IMG/VR virus record: IMGVR_UViG_3300032117_000015
Coordinates: 1 to 64,000 of that record
Origin: a virus
Direction: 5' to 3' (one strand)
DNA length: 64,000 bases
Shown here: positions 16,477 through 24,254 of the stretch, piece by piece
How the letters are laid out: every line of letters begins with the position of its first letter
Position numbering within the stretch: position 1 is the stretch's first letter
Notes under the pieces: generated by a model
Told to the model about the DNA's origin: nothing
The model's database searches: none
The model's input: only the letters and a program-made list of their open reading frames with translations
Program-made: the position numbers and the translations under genes

Positions 16477-16967
16477 AGAAAGTTTATTACAGTTGGAAGG
16501 ACATCCAAGGAGCAGTTTTAGAAATTGCTCGTCAAATGAGTATTGATGATCAGTGGCGTCCTGATTATATTGTAGGCATTACACGTGGTGGGTCAGTGCC
16601 TGCTGTGTTACTAAGCCAATACACAGGTATTCCTATGAAATCCTTAGATGTAAGCCTGCGTGATGGCGGAGACCTTGTTAGTAACTGCGGTATGGCAGAG
16701 GATGCTTACGATGGTAAAAATATTCTTGTTGTAGATGATATTAATGATCAAGGCAGTACTATTGCTTGGATCAAACAAGATTGGCGTTCAAGTGCTTTAC
16801 CTAGTGCTATTCGTTGGGATAACGATATATGGCATAAGACTGTTCGCTTTGCTACGCTTACAAACAATCTAGCTAGCAAAGAATCTGTTGACTATAACGT
16901 ATGGGAAGTCAACAAAGCAGAAGAAGATTGTTGGTTAGTTTACCCTTGGGAGGATTTTTGGAAATGA
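16473..16967 (+). CDS. phosphoribosyltransferase-family protein
   Basis: A 164-residue type I PRTase fold. The PRPP-binding loop is ILVVDDINDQGST (84-96), preceded by the flexible-loop start YIVGITRGGSVPA (32-44). Xanthine, hypoxanthine or orotate phosphoribosyltransferases look like this; the closest overall pattern is xanthine/hypoxanthine (gpt-like). It would link a free base to PRPP, a plausible purine or deazapurine salvage step beside FolE and QueE. Start at ATG 16473 overlaps the preceding stop. Confidence 0.8.
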   Translation: MKKVYYSWKDIQGAVLEIARQMSIDDQWRPDYIVGITRGGSVPAVLLSQYTGIPMKSLDVSLRDGGDLVSNCGMAEDAYDGKNILVVDDINDQGSTIAWIKQDWRSSALPSAIRWDNDIWHKTVRFATLTNNLASKESVDYNVWEVNKAEEDCWLVYPWEDFWK

Positions 16968-17155
16968 CATCAGCATTAATTAAATTACTGTTCGGCATTG
17001 CATTTATTGTAATTGCCATTGCACTCGGTCCTATTTTAGGTATCTGGGCATTAAACACATTATTTCCAGTTTTGCATATCGAACTTACATGGCAAACTTG
17101 GTTAGCGTTTAATATCTTGTTTAGTGGTACACTTGCTACTAGGATAAAAAAATGA
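16964..17155 (+). CDS. small two-helix membrane protein
   Basis: A 63-residue protein starting at ATG 16964 in an ATGA overlap. Residues 5-30 (LIKLLFGIAFIVIAIALGPILGIW) and 43-57 are hydrophobic enough to span the membrane; the C-terminus is basic (TRIKK). Function unknown. It lies between a phosphoribosyltransferase and a helical micro-protein, all with overlapping stops and starts. Confidence 0.65.
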   Translation: MTSALIKLLFGIAFIVIAIALGPILGIWALNTLFPVLHIELTWQTWLAFNILFSGTLATRIKK

Positions 17156-17313
17156 AAGAACTTACAGTAACAGAAATTAAAGAAAAACTCGAAAAAGTCG
17201 AAGGTGACTTAATGCGAGCTGATTCGGAAAATGCACGTACTGTTTTAGCAAGTTATATCGAATATTTGAAAGACGAACTTAAAGAGGCAGAGCGAAATGA
17301 GCTTCGACGTTAG
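17152..17313 (+). CDS. small coiled-coil protein
   Basis: A 53-residue protein, ATGA-overlapping the previous stop. The chain is almost wholly helical and charged (EIKEKLEKVEGDL, YLKDELKEAERNEL), so probably a short coiled coil. No known family. Its end overlaps the next start by 17 bases. Confidence 0.55.
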   Translation: MKELTVTEIKEKLEKVEGDLMRADSENARTVLASYIEYLKDELKEAERNELRR

Positions 17314-17494
17314 AGTTGATTGGAATAATCAGCATAACGAATGGTGGAATGAAACTTGCATTAGTGTTGTAGAAGTATACGGGCTACCTGGAAATAGATG
17401 GACATATCATCCTCACGAAGATTATATGTTGTTTAAATTTAAATCACAAAAGGATTCAGAGTTATGCAAAATATTATTAAGCGAGAAGATTTAG
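17297..17494 (+). CDS. small conserved hypothetical protein
   Basis: A 65-residue protein with many aromatic residues (VDWNNQHNEWWNETC, LPGNRWTYHPHEDYMLFKF). Looks like a small beta domain. Function unknown. It overlaps both neighbours (17 and 31 bases). Confidence 0.6.
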   Translation: MSFDVRVDWNNQHNEWWNETCISVVEVYGLPGNRWTYHPHEDYMLFKFKSQKDSELCKILLSEKI

Positions 17495-17682
17495 ACGTCA
17501 TATTTGTAGTTGTTTTTGCTACAATAGCTTTTACTTTTTTGTTTTGGTACAATTGGAGTCATCCAAAACTTGAAATAAGATACGATTGTTCAATTGCCGA
17601 AATTAGTCCAGATTATCCTGTGCAAGTTAAAGAAGGCTGTCGCAAACTTCGAGCAGAAAAAATATTGCAATTGCCTAAATAA
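17464..17682 (+). CDS. small single-span membrane protein
   Basis: A 72-residue protein with one clear transmembrane helix at residues 12-29 (VIFVVVFATIAFTFLFWY). The C-terminal part has two Cys (C42, C58) that could form a disulfide outside the cytoplasm. A role in lysis or in the envelope is possible, but the position is not in a lysis cassette. Confidence 0.6.
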   Translation: MQNIIKREDLDVIFVVVFATIAFTFLFWYNWSHPKLEIRYDCSIAEISPDYPVQVKEGCRKLRAEKILQLPK

Positions 17683-17693
17683 ACCTATATAAT
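17665..17693 (+). promoter_or_regulatory. sigma-70-like promoter before folE
   Basis: TTGCAA (17665-17670), 17-base spacer, TATAAT (17688-17693), 18 bases before the ATG at 17711. The -35 is imperfect. Just downstream CCTAT and ATAGG can pair weakly over the AGGAG binding site. Confidence 0.5.
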
Positions 17694-17710
17694 AACACAT
17701 AGGAGTAATA

Positions 17711-18442
17711 ATGACTGAATCCATGACATATAAAAATATAGACGAAACAGAAGGCAGACCGCTACACGTGGTCATTCGCGAACAAATGAAATCGCAAGGT
17801 CAACGCTTTTGGGCTGGTGACAATATTAGCGATTACATCGACGAAGAACAAAAAGAAGTCTTAATCGAAGAAGCTACTGTGGCTTTTGAAAAAGTATTGG
17901 ATGCTCTGTTAATTGATAGAGAAACAGATCCAAACTCGCATGGTACTGCGAAGCGTCTAGCTAAAATGTACTTTAACGAAATTATGGCAGGTAGATATGA
18001 ACCAGCACCAGATGCAACAGCATTTCCAAATGATTCGGAGGACCGTTACGAAGGTATGTTGGTTGTCCGTAGTGAGCTTCGCAGTATGTGTAGTCATCAT
18101 CACCAACCCGTTACTGGTGTTGCTTATATTGGCATTATTGCCGCTCAAAAACTTATCGGACTTAGCAAGTACACAAGAATCGCACAGTGGTGTGCAAGAC
18201 GTGGTACTCTCCAGGAGGAACTTTGTAATGACATTGCTAGGGAAATCCAAAAAGCCACAGGAGCATCAGACTTAGGTGTGTATATTCAAGCTACACACGG
18301 ATGCTGTGAGAATCGCGGTATTATGGCCAAGAGTAGTTTAACACAGACTACAGTATTGCGTGGTGCGTTTAATACAGATATGGGTACAAAGAAAGAGTTC
18401 TTTGACAATATTAAACTACAACAAGACTGGGCATCAAAATAA
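17711..18442 (+). CDS. folE: GTP cyclohydrolase I (FolE)
   Basis: A 243-residue enzyme converting GTP to 7,8-dihydroneopterin triphosphate, first step of both folate and 7-deazaguanine synthesis. Zinc ligands are C127 and H130 (SMCSHHHQP) and C198 (HGCCENRGI); GTAKRLAKMYFNEI (78-91) is the usual N-terminal family helix and IGLSKYTRIAQWCARR the substrate region. All are intact. It probably opens a transcription unit with its own promoter, continuing to QueE through two small genes. In a phage with DpdA and QueE its product is best explained as precursor for DNA base modification. Confidence 0.95.
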   Translation: MTESMTYKNIDETEGRPLHVVIREQMKSQGQRFWAGDNISDYIDEEQKEVLIEEATVAFEKVLDALLIDRETDPNSHGTAKRLAKMYFNEIMAGRYEPAPDATAFPNDSEDRYEGMLVVRSELRSMCSHHHQPVTGVAYIGIIAAQKLIGLSKYTRIAQWCARRGTLQEELCNDIAREIQKATGASDLGVYIQATHGCCENRGIMAKSSLTQTTVLRGAFNTDMGTKKEFFDNIKLQQDWASK

Positions 18443-18789
18443 TGGAAGCGCAAGTACCTGCCGAAGGCATTTTAATGAAAAAAGACTGGGGCGATGCCAA
18501 AGTCTATAAAATTGTATGCGAGTGTGACGACTGCGATCATTCTCATAACGTGTGGATAGAAGCAGATGAAACAGGTGTTAGCGTTACTGTCTATACTCAA
18601 CAAAAAACAAAGTGGTGGGCACTTAATCGTTGGCAAAAGATTTGGACGTTGTTAACTAAAGGTTACATCGAAGTTGAATCTAATCTCATTATGGGTGAGC
18701 AACAAGCACTTAATTACGCAGAAACTTTAAAAAGTGCTGTTAAAGATGTTAAGGAATTTAGAGATGCAAAACGCCAAAGACATAACTGA
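18442..18789 (+). CDS. conserved phage protein between folE and queE
   Basis: A 115-residue protein starting on the last base of the folE stop (TAATG). The N-terminal half has a Cys pair (CECDDCDHSH, C30/C32/C35) that might bind zinc, next a Trp cluster (KWWALNRWQKIWTLL) and a charged C-terminal helix. Not recognised as a pathway enzyme. Position between two pathway genes makes a role in the pathway worth testing. Confidence 0.65.
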   Translation: MEAQVPAEGILMKKDWGDAKVYKIVCECDDCDHSHNVWIEADETGVSVTVYTQQKTKWWALNRWQKIWTLLTKGYIEVESNLIMGEQQALNYAETLKSAVKDVKEFRDAKRQRHN

Positions 18790-18994
18790 CAATTTAATAC
18801 ATCGTTTACGCAACTCAACATTGCAGTTGTTTGAAATTAAACGAGAAGTAGGACCAGGATGGTTGCCGCAAGGCACCATCCCTTTTGACATTAGAGCTAG
18901 TAACGGTGTTGCTACATTTAAAGTATATGCAGAATTTTTACAAGATGCTGAAGATCAAGTAACACAATTTTTAGAACAGGACGAAGATGAGTAA
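18764..18994 (+). CDS. small hypothetical protein before queE
   Basis: A 76-residue protein; I choose ATG 18764, eight bases after AAGGA. It contains VGPGWLPQGTIPFDIRASNG and ends in an acidic tail. Function unknown. Overlaps queE by eight bases. Confidence 0.6.
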   Translation: MQNAKDITDNLIHRLRNSTLQLFEIKREVGPGWLPQGTIPFDIRASNGVATFKVYAEFLQDAEDQVTQFLEQDEDE

Positions 18995-19835
18995 GATTAA
19001 AATCGCAGAATTATTTTATAGTATCCAAGGAGAAGGACGTTACATGGGTGTGCCGTCTGTTTTCTTGCGTACATTTGGTTGCAACTTTAAATGTGCTGGA
19101 TTTGGTATGCCAAAGGGTCAACTAAGTACAGAAGCAGACGAAATTTCAGAAGTAGTTCATTTATATAACAAATATGAAGAACTGCCACTGGTTAGCACAG
19201 GATGTGATAGTTATGCTAGCTGGCATCCTAGTTTTAAAGATCTTAGTCCAATGCTTACTAGTGATGCAATCGCAGATAGAATTACAGAAATTTTACCGCA
19301 CAATGAATGGCTAGATGAACACTTGGTTATTACCGGTGGCGAGCCATTATTGGGTTGGCAACGTGCTTACCCAGACTTGCTTAATCATCCTAAAATGTCA
19401 GGATTGAAAGAAATTACATTTGAAACAAATGGTACACAGGGACTAAGCGAAGAGTTCTTTAACTATCTAAATGCATGGAAACGTGCATACGATGATAGAG
19501 AAATTACATTTAGTGTAAGTGCTAAACTTCTATGTAGTGGCGAAAAGTGGGAGGAAGCAATTCGCCCAGAAGTAGTTTGCGAGTACGAACAAGTTGGCAC
19601 AGCATATTTGAAGTTTGTTATTGCTACCGAAGAAGATAGAGACTATGCATTAAAAGCCGCTAGTGAATATCGTGCGGCAGGTTTTAAAGGTCATGTTTAC
19701 TTTATGCCAGTTGGAGGCGTTGAAAGTGTGTATAACCTAAATGCTAAATCTGTAGCACTAATGGCAATGAAGCATGGTTTGCGATACAGTGATCGATTGC
19801 AAGTGCCGTTATTTAAAAATGAGTGGGGAACCTAA
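18987..19835 (+). CDS. queE: 7-carboxy-7-deazaguanine synthase (QueE), radical SAM
   Basis: A 282-residue radical SAM enzyme that turns CPH4 into 7-carboxy-7-deazaguanine. IQGEGRYMGVPSVFLRTFGCN is the QueE N-terminus; the cluster ligands are C32 and C36 (GCNFKC) and C73 (TGCDSYASW). Instead of CX3CX2C the third Cys is 37 residues away, in the CD(S/T) motif used by QueE. TGGEPLL (116-122) binds the SAM amino group. Length is above the usual 210-250, because of the insertion between C36 and C73. The gene lies downstream of folE in the same direction, and dpdA is 8 kb upstream, so CDG for DNA modification is the likely product. Confidence 0.88.
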   Translation: MSKIKIAELFYSIQGEGRYMGVPSVFLRTFGCNFKCAGFGMPKGQLSTEADEISEVVHLYNKYEELPLVSTGCDSYASWHPSFKDLSPMLTSDAIADRITEILPHNEWLDEHLVITGGEPLLGWQRAYPDLLNHPKMSGLKEITFETNGTQGLSEEFFNYLNAWKRAYDDREITFSVSAKLLCSGEKWEEAIRPEVVCEYEQVGTAYLKFVIATEEDRDYALKAASEYRAAGFKGHVYFMPVGGVESVYNLNAKSVALMAMKHGLRYSDRLQVPLFKNEWGT

Positions 19836-19836
19836 A

Positions 19837-20193
19837 ATGAGAAAAATAGTTTATAGTATCGAGTTTGATAAAGAAAACTTTTCTTCTTTCCTTAATATTA
19901 AAATGAAAGACAAAGATGGAAAAGTTAGTGTGTTATTCAGAGAAGAGATGTCAAGAAAACCTGATAGCAAATATACTCCTGAACAACAGGCTAAGATTAA
20001 CCAAGTTAATCAAATATTAAGCATGAATGGCGATTCGCCGATGACCGAAGAAGAATGCGACTATATGTTAGATCCAAATGGCTACAAAGCCTATATGGAA
20101 TCTAAGCTAGCGGAAGAAGAATTACAAAGACTAGCTGGGTTTAAGGTAGAAAAGAAGATTACATACTTTAACGATTTCCACGAGGAAAGCTAA
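19837..20193 (+). CDS. hypothetical protein
   Basis: A 118-residue charged protein, start at ATG 19837 (GGGGA seven bases before). ATG 19819 upstream is an alternative. Residues 1-30 look like beta strands (KIVYSIEFDKENFSSFLNIK), the remainder is helical and acidic. No recognised family. Confidence 0.6.
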   Translation: MRKIVYSIEFDKENFSSFLNIKMKDKDGKVSVLFREEMSRKPDSKYTPEQQAKINQVNQILSMNGDSPMTEEECDYMLDPNGYKAYMESKLAEEELQRLAGFKVEKKITYFNDFHEES

Positions 20194-20194
20194 T

Positions 20195-20338
20195 ATGTTC
20201 GAAATGATTATAGCACTATTACTAGTTTTAGTACTTGTAGGTGTTGTGGCTCGTTTTAGTAAAAATGACGGGTGTACAGGTAATTGTAGACAAGGAAGAA
20301 ATTGTAACTGTAAGGATAATGATGAAAAACTTAATTAA
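20195..20338 (+). CDS. small Cys-rich membrane-anchored protein
   Basis: A 47-residue protein: one hydrophobic helix (residues 4-19, MIIALLLVLVLVGVVA) and a short tail with four Cys (GCTGNCRQGRNCNCK). The tail pattern CxxxCxxGRxCxC is seen in short bacterial and phage proteins of unknown function. Start two bases after the previous stop, with GAGGAAAG as binding site. Its end overlaps the next gene by 17 bases. Confidence 0.55.
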   Translation: MFEMIIALLLVLVLVGVVARFSKNDGCTGNCRQGRNCNCKDNDEKLN

Positions 20339-20771
20339 ACGACTATTTGGCATCGATAAAATCGAAGCTCAAAAGGATCAAGCATTGGCTGAAGCCGCGG
20401 TTGCTGAAAAATTAGCTAAACAAAAATTAGAAGAAGTTGTTGAAGCTGAAAAGGCCGCGGAACTTGCTAAAATGAGTCCAAAAGAACGTGCTACTGCACG
20501 TGGCGAACCGTGGGTAGCAGTATTAGATACTCATGTGAACAAAGAAAATGTTCGTAATGGTTTCTTTGAGCTTGACTGGAATGAAATATTTGTGTTACAA
20601 TTGAAACAAGCTGGATACGGTTTTGACGGTGATCCAGACGAAGAAATCGTAGATCGCTGGTTTAGAGATCTTGCCAGAAATATGCTAGCAGATGAAGGGC
20701 AAGACATGAATCGCGGTATGGGTTATATTAACGTAAGTAAACTCGGTAACGGGAAAGCATCTGTAGAATGA
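20322..20771 (+). CDS. conserved phage protein with coiled coil
   Basis: A 149-residue protein; I choose ATG 20322, five bases after AAGGA. Residues 15-60 form a strongly helical Ala/Glu/Lys coiled coil, and residues 65-149 a conserved acidic domain (GEPWVAVLDTHVN, GFFELDWNEIF, GFDGDPDEEIVDRWFRDLA). Function unknown; it is directly coupled to the flap nuclease (4-base overlap). Confidence 0.65.
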   Translation: MKNLIKRLFGIDKIEAQKDQALAEAAVAEKLAKQKLEEVVEAEKAAELAKMSPKERATARGEPWVAVLDTHVNKENVRNGFFELDWNEIFVLQLKQAGYGFDGDPDEEIVDRWFRDLARNMLADEGQDMNRGMGYINVSKLGNGKASVE

Positions 20772-21787
20772 CATATATTATAGTTGATACTGCTAACACA
20801 TTCTTTCGTGCTAGACACGTAGTTCAAGGCTCTGCTGATATCAAACTCGGCATGGCATTTCACATTACTTTTAACAGTATCAAAAAGGCTTGGCAAGACT
20901 TCGGTGGCACTCATGTAGTGTTCTGCCTTGAAGGTCGTAGCTGGCGCAAAGACTACTACAAGCCATACAAGGCTAACCGTGCTGAAAATCGTGCGGCTAT
21001 GACACAACGAGAACAAGATGAAGATAAATTGTTCTGGGAAGCATTTGACGAGTTTAAAAATTTCATTACAGAAAAAACTAACTGTACTGTAATGCAACAT
21101 CCCAATCTAGAAGCAGATGATTTAATTGCTGGCTGGGTACAAGCACATCCAGATTCCAAACATGTTATTATTTCGACAGATGGAGATTTTGCACAATTAG
21201 TAAGTCCTACAGTTAGTCAATATAACGGTGTTGCAGATCATCACATTACACACGAAGGAACATTTGATGCAAAAGGTAAACCTGTTAAAGACAAGAAAAC
21301 AGGCGAGCCTAAGCCTGCACAAGATCCAGAGTGGATGCTATTCGAAAAATGTATGCGAGGCGACACATCGGATAATGTCTTTTCGGCTTATCCAGGTGTT
21401 CGAACAAAAGGGTCAAAGAATAAAGTTGGTCTCCAAGAGGCATTTGCCGATCGTAAGACTAAAGGATTTAATTGGAACAATCTCATGTTGCAACGTTGGG
21501 TCGACCACAATGGACAAGAACACAGAGTCTTAGAAGATTACCAACGCAATGTGCAGTTATGTGACTTAACAGCACAGCCCGACGACATTAAAGCTAAGAT
21601 TAGAGAAACTATCAACACTCACGCTGTGCCTAAGACTGTTGATCAGGTAGGAATTCGTATGCTCAAGTTTTGCAATGCTTGGGATATGAAAAAGATTGCT
21701 GATAATATTCAGCAATATGCAGAACCATTCCAAGCAAAATATCTTGAGAAAGATGTTACTTGGCGTAAACTAACCGAGGAAAATTAA
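20768..21787 (+). CDS. rnh: 5'-3' exonuclease / RNase H (T4 Rnh-like flap nuclease)
   Basis: A 339-residue FEN1-family nuclease that would remove RNA primers and flaps on the lagging strand. Acidic metal-binding residues appear in order: D7 (IIVDTANTFFRA), LEADDLIAGW (about 118-127), STDGDFAQLV (about 138-147) and CMRGDTSDNV (about 195-204); KPYKANR is the conserved basic loop. A long helical C-terminal part follows, as in T4 RNase H (305 residues). It shares four bases with the preceding gene. Confidence 0.9.
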   Translation: MTYIIVDTANTFFRARHVVQGSADIKLGMAFHITFNSIKKAWQDFGGTHVVFCLEGRSWRKDYYKPYKANRAENRAAMTQREQDEDKLFWEAFDEFKNFITEKTNCTVMQHPNLEADDLIAGWVQAHPDSKHVIISTDGDFAQLVSPTVSQYNGVADHHITHEGTFDAKGKPVKDKKTGEPKPAQDPEWMLFEKCMRGDTSDNVFSAYPGVRTKGSKNKVGLQEAFADRKTKGFNWNNLMLQRWVDHNGQEHRVLEDYQRNVQLCDLTAQPDDIKAKIRETINTHAVPKTVDQVGIRMLKFCNAWDMKKIADNIQQYAEPFQAKYLEKDVTWRKLTEEN

Positions 21788-21788
21788 A

Positions 21789-21983
21789 ATGAGTGCAATT
21801 TCAGAAAAATTAACAAAAGTAAACGAAAGTTTCACAATCAATCGCTACGACAACGGTTTTATGATCGAAGTCGGTGGTCGTAACGAAGACGACGATTGGA
21901 AAACAGCTAAAGTTATTGTAGGTACAGAAGAAGAATTAATTGAACTAATTCAAGAAACTCTATCACTACCAGTAGCAGAATAA
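21789..21983 (+). CDS. small acidic hypothetical protein
   Basis: A 64-residue protein starting one base after the nuclease stop. Pattern: helix, beta-hairpin (TINRYDNGFMIEVGGR) and acidic helix (TEEELIELIQETL). Likely part of a replication operon; function unknown. Confidence 0.65.
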   Translation: MSAISEKLTKVNESFTINRYDNGFMIEVGGRNEDDDWKTAKVIVGTEEELIELIQETLSLPVAE

Positions 21984-22717
21984 TGTTTTTCTTTTTCAGA
22001 CCTTCCACAATTACGGTAGACGTTTTTTGTGCAGATGAAATTATATTCCATAATTTCAAACCAGAACGTGCAAATAAATTCCTTCCTAAATTTTGGAAGG
22101 AACTGCCGCCATATTTAGATCAAAAGGCAATACAAAATCCTCATAGTAAATTAATGACTAAAGTTGGCACATTGAAAAAGTGTGTCGGTTTTACAGATTT
22201 ATTTTCTAATGGATTTATTTTGCCTAATTGGGCAGACTGGCAAAACGAAGTGTTACCAAGCGGAGTAAGTGTTACTGCAAACTTTAATAGTGAAGATGTT
22301 AACAGCACATTCTCAGGCCATGGTCGTACACAATTCGGCGAACCACTTTACAAAAATTGTGGGCATATTAAAATAGACAGTCCATGGTTGTTTAAAGAAA
22401 AAACTGGTGTTAAGTTTACATGGAATGGATGTCCTTGGCATAACACAGATGCATTAGAAAATTTTTATGTGTTGTCTGCTATTGTAAATTATAAAAATCA
22501 AATCGGTACTAATGTTAACGCATTCCAGCGTAAAGGTTCGATTGTGCAGTTTACAGCAGGTGATCCGTTAATACATCTAGTTCCTATGAGTGAGAAGAAA
22601 GTTAAAATTGCACATCATCAAATTTCTCAACAAGAATGGCATAATATGAATTCTCGAGAAATGATTGCACTACGTTATAAAGATTCAAGAGCAGTTAAAG
22701 CAAAATGCCCATTTTAG
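21983..22717 (+). CDS. conserved phage protein of unknown function
   Basis: A 244-residue protein; its ATG shares one base with the preceding stop. It begins with a hydrophobic MFFFF and contains FWKELPPYL, TLKKCVGFTDLFSNG, FTWNGCPWHNTD, then a beta-rich half with IVQFTAGDPLIHLVPMSE and a basic end. The mixture of short conserved blocks suggests a jelly-roll or cupin-like fold, but I recognise no catalytic residues. The pattern is one I associate with T4-like phages. Confidence 0.65.
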   Translation: MFFFFRPSTITVDVFCADEIIFHNFKPERANKFLPKFWKELPPYLDQKAIQNPHSKLMTKVGTLKKCVGFTDLFSNGFILPNWADWQNEVLPSGVSVTANFNSEDVNSTFSGHGRTQFGEPLYKNCGHIKIDSPWLFKEKTGVKFTWNGCPWHNTDALENFYVLSAIVNYKNQIGTNVNAFQRKGSIVQFTAGDPLIHLVPMSEKKVKIAHHQISQQEWHNMNSREMIALRYKDSRAVKAKCPF

Positions 22718-22726
22718 GAGAGTATT

Positions 22727-23227
22727 ATGGCACTATGGACCGTTAAAACACATTACAAAAAATCTTGTCAAGAAATTGAACATTGGATTCGAAGCGAAAG
22801 CGAGGGTAAAATCACAGTTACTAACGGGTTCCGTTGGGGCGAATGGACAGTAGAAACTTCAGATGACAATCCTCCAGAGTTTGAGTTTACTTTTGTTCCC
22901 GGTGGCGATGGCAAGAAAGACAGCATCAATATGCTAGATTGCGAAGTTAACAATATCGAAAGCGTTGAGCTTGTTAGCATGGATGATGGCGGTTGCTGGT
23001 ATGATGTTGATTTTGAAGATCTTACCGAGGAAGAGGAAGAAGAGATTCAAGAGTTTATTGATGAAAATAGCATCTATGAATTAGAAGAACGCGAAGACTC
23101 TTGGTATCAAGATGATAGCGAATGGTGGGTCTGGGGCCCTATTGAAATTCAAAATGAAGCCGGTGAAACTGTACGAATTATTTGTGCAGATGCAGACGGT
23201 AATGTAGTAGACTTTAAGGAAGAATAA
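22727..23227 (+). CDS. strongly acidic hypothetical protein
   Basis: A 166-residue protein with a run of six Glu (EEEEEEIQEF), many Asp/Glu-Trp/Tyr clusters (EDSWYQDDSEWWVWG) and few basic residues outside the N-terminus. This composition is typical of proteins that mimic DNA charge, such as phage anti-restriction proteins, but it is equally consistent with a structural adaptor. GGAGAG ribosome binding site. Function unknown. Confidence 0.6.
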   Translation: MALWTVKTHYKKSCQEIEHWIRSESEGKITVTNGFRWGEWTVETSDDNPPEFEFTFVPGGDGKKDSINMLDCEVNNIESVELVSMDDGGCWYDVDFEDLTEEEEEEIQEFIDENSIYELEEREDSWYQDDSEWWVWGPIEIQNEAGETVRIICADADGNVVDFKEE

Positions 23228-23706
23228 TGACAGAGATACACGCTAAACCAATTGTAGATGGAAAATTTTGGATTGTCGAGCAAGACGGTGCCAAAATAGC
23301 TACCTTACATAAAAAAGAAAATAATAAATTTGTTCTTAGCAGTACACAAGGAGAAGTCTTTTTTAACAAAAAAGACGATTTGACTAAACAATTTGGATTA
23401 GATTTTTTCTTGTCGAGTACTAAGGTTAAAGTTACTAAACAAGACATACATGAATGCCACGGGTTTCCTACTAGTGTAAAACCTTATAATGCTATGTATG
23501 ATGTAAGACACAAACTACCATTGTTTACCAAAAGTAATGCTAGTAAAAGTTTGTATTGTGCAGGCTATTATACCATTCAATTTAATAAAGGTTGGGTTAA
23601 GAGTTTTTGCCCTAAATTAATTACATTGGAACGTAACCCATACAAAGGTCCGTTTAAAACTGAAATCGAAATGAAACAGGTACTGTCTAATGCAAAATCA
23701 GATTAA
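23227..23706 (+). CDS. conserved phage protein
   Basis: A 159-residue protein. N-terminal beta domain (VDGKFWIVEQDGAKIATLHK) and a well conserved C-terminal block SLYCAGYYTIQFNKGW..SFCPKLITLERNPYKGPF, which I associate with many T4-like phages. Function not known. Start overlaps the preceding stop; end overlaps the next gene by 17 bases. Confidence 0.65.
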   Translation: MTEIHAKPIVDGKFWIVEQDGAKIATLHKKENNKFVLSSTQGEVFFNKKDDLTKQFGLDFFLSSTKVKVTKQDIHECHGFPTSVKPYNAMYDVRHKLPLFTKSNASKSLYCAGYYTIQFNKGWVKSFCPKLITLERNPYKGPFKTEIEMKQVLSNAKSD

Positions 23707-23932
23707 TCTAACACCAATCACAAACCTTATTCAAGTAATCAGAAGTGCTGAACTTGCTCAACAAAAAGAAGTAAGAATACCTATTCAAGCCGCTAGATTA
23801 CTAAGTTTAGCACTTGCTGAAATACAAGATAAACTACTACAAGACTATGAAAGCATGTTTAATCAGCTTAAAAACAGTTCTGCAACAGAAGTAGTACAAA
23901 TACAGTTAGACGGCGGAAGTTTTAAAGACTAA
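23690..23932 (+). CDS. small helical hypothetical protein
   Basis: An 80-residue protein, nearly all helix, with KEVRIPIQAARLLSLALAEIQDKLL in outline. Probably coiled coil. Function unknown. Confidence 0.6.
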   Translation: MQNQINLTPITNLIQVIRSAELAQQKEVRIPIQAARLLSLALAEIQDKLLQDYESMFNQLKNSSATEVVQIQLDGGSFKD

Positions 23933-23935
23933 TAG

Positions 23936-23943
23936 GATAAATA
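23936..23943 (+). promoter_or_regulatory. late promoter box GATAAATA
   Basis: Exact GATAAATA. By analogy with T4 late promoters, transcription would start about six bases downstream (about 23949), inside the 5' arm of the hairpin at 23945-23968. Confidence 0.6.
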
Positions 23944-23944
23944 T

Positions 23945-23968
23945 ATGCGTATATAATTGGATACGCAT
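23945..23968 (+). promoter_or_regulatory. hairpin between late promoter and start codon
   Basis: ATGCGTAT (23945-23952) and ATACGCAT (23961-23968) pair perfectly around an 8-base loop ATAATTGG; the ATG of the next gene is at 23970. A read-through transcript can fold it; a late transcript starting near 23949 cannot. Confidence 0.6.
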
Positions 23969-23969
23969 T

Positions 23970-24254
23970 ATGAGTCGACCTAAACCTAAAGTACTATTAG
24001 AGCACGTCAATAAAAAGACCTATAAGGCCGAGCAGATTTTAGAAGCCGACGCAATATGGGCTGTGTTCTATAAAAACGAACCGTTTAATTTAAAATCGTT
24101 TAATAGCCTTGTTAATTATCCTGGACCTAAATATAAAAAGGTCTCCTTTAGTAATCCAGGACATGCTCGCAATCTAGCTAAAAAGCTCAACATGACATTT
24201 GGATGTGATGATTTCCAAGTTGTTATGCTGACCACTGGCACAGTAGTAAAATGA
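23970..24254 (+). CDS. conserved small basic protein
   Basis: A 94-residue protein with many Lys and a compact pattern (AIWAVFYKNEPFNLKS, SFSNPGHARNLAKKLN). Possibly a nucleic-acid-binding domain. There is no clear ribosome binding site; its translation may depend on the hairpin arrangement just upstream. ATGA overlap with the next gene. Confidence 0.6.
   Translation: MSRPKPKVLLEHVNKKTYKAEQILEADAIWAVFYKNEPFNLKSFNSLVNYPGPKYKKVSFSNPGHARNLAKKLNMTFGCDDFQVVMLTTGTVVK

Noticed and set aside
18734-18763. Longer start for the protein before queE
   Set aside because: ATG 18764 has AAGGA at the right distance; the earlier ATG has none.
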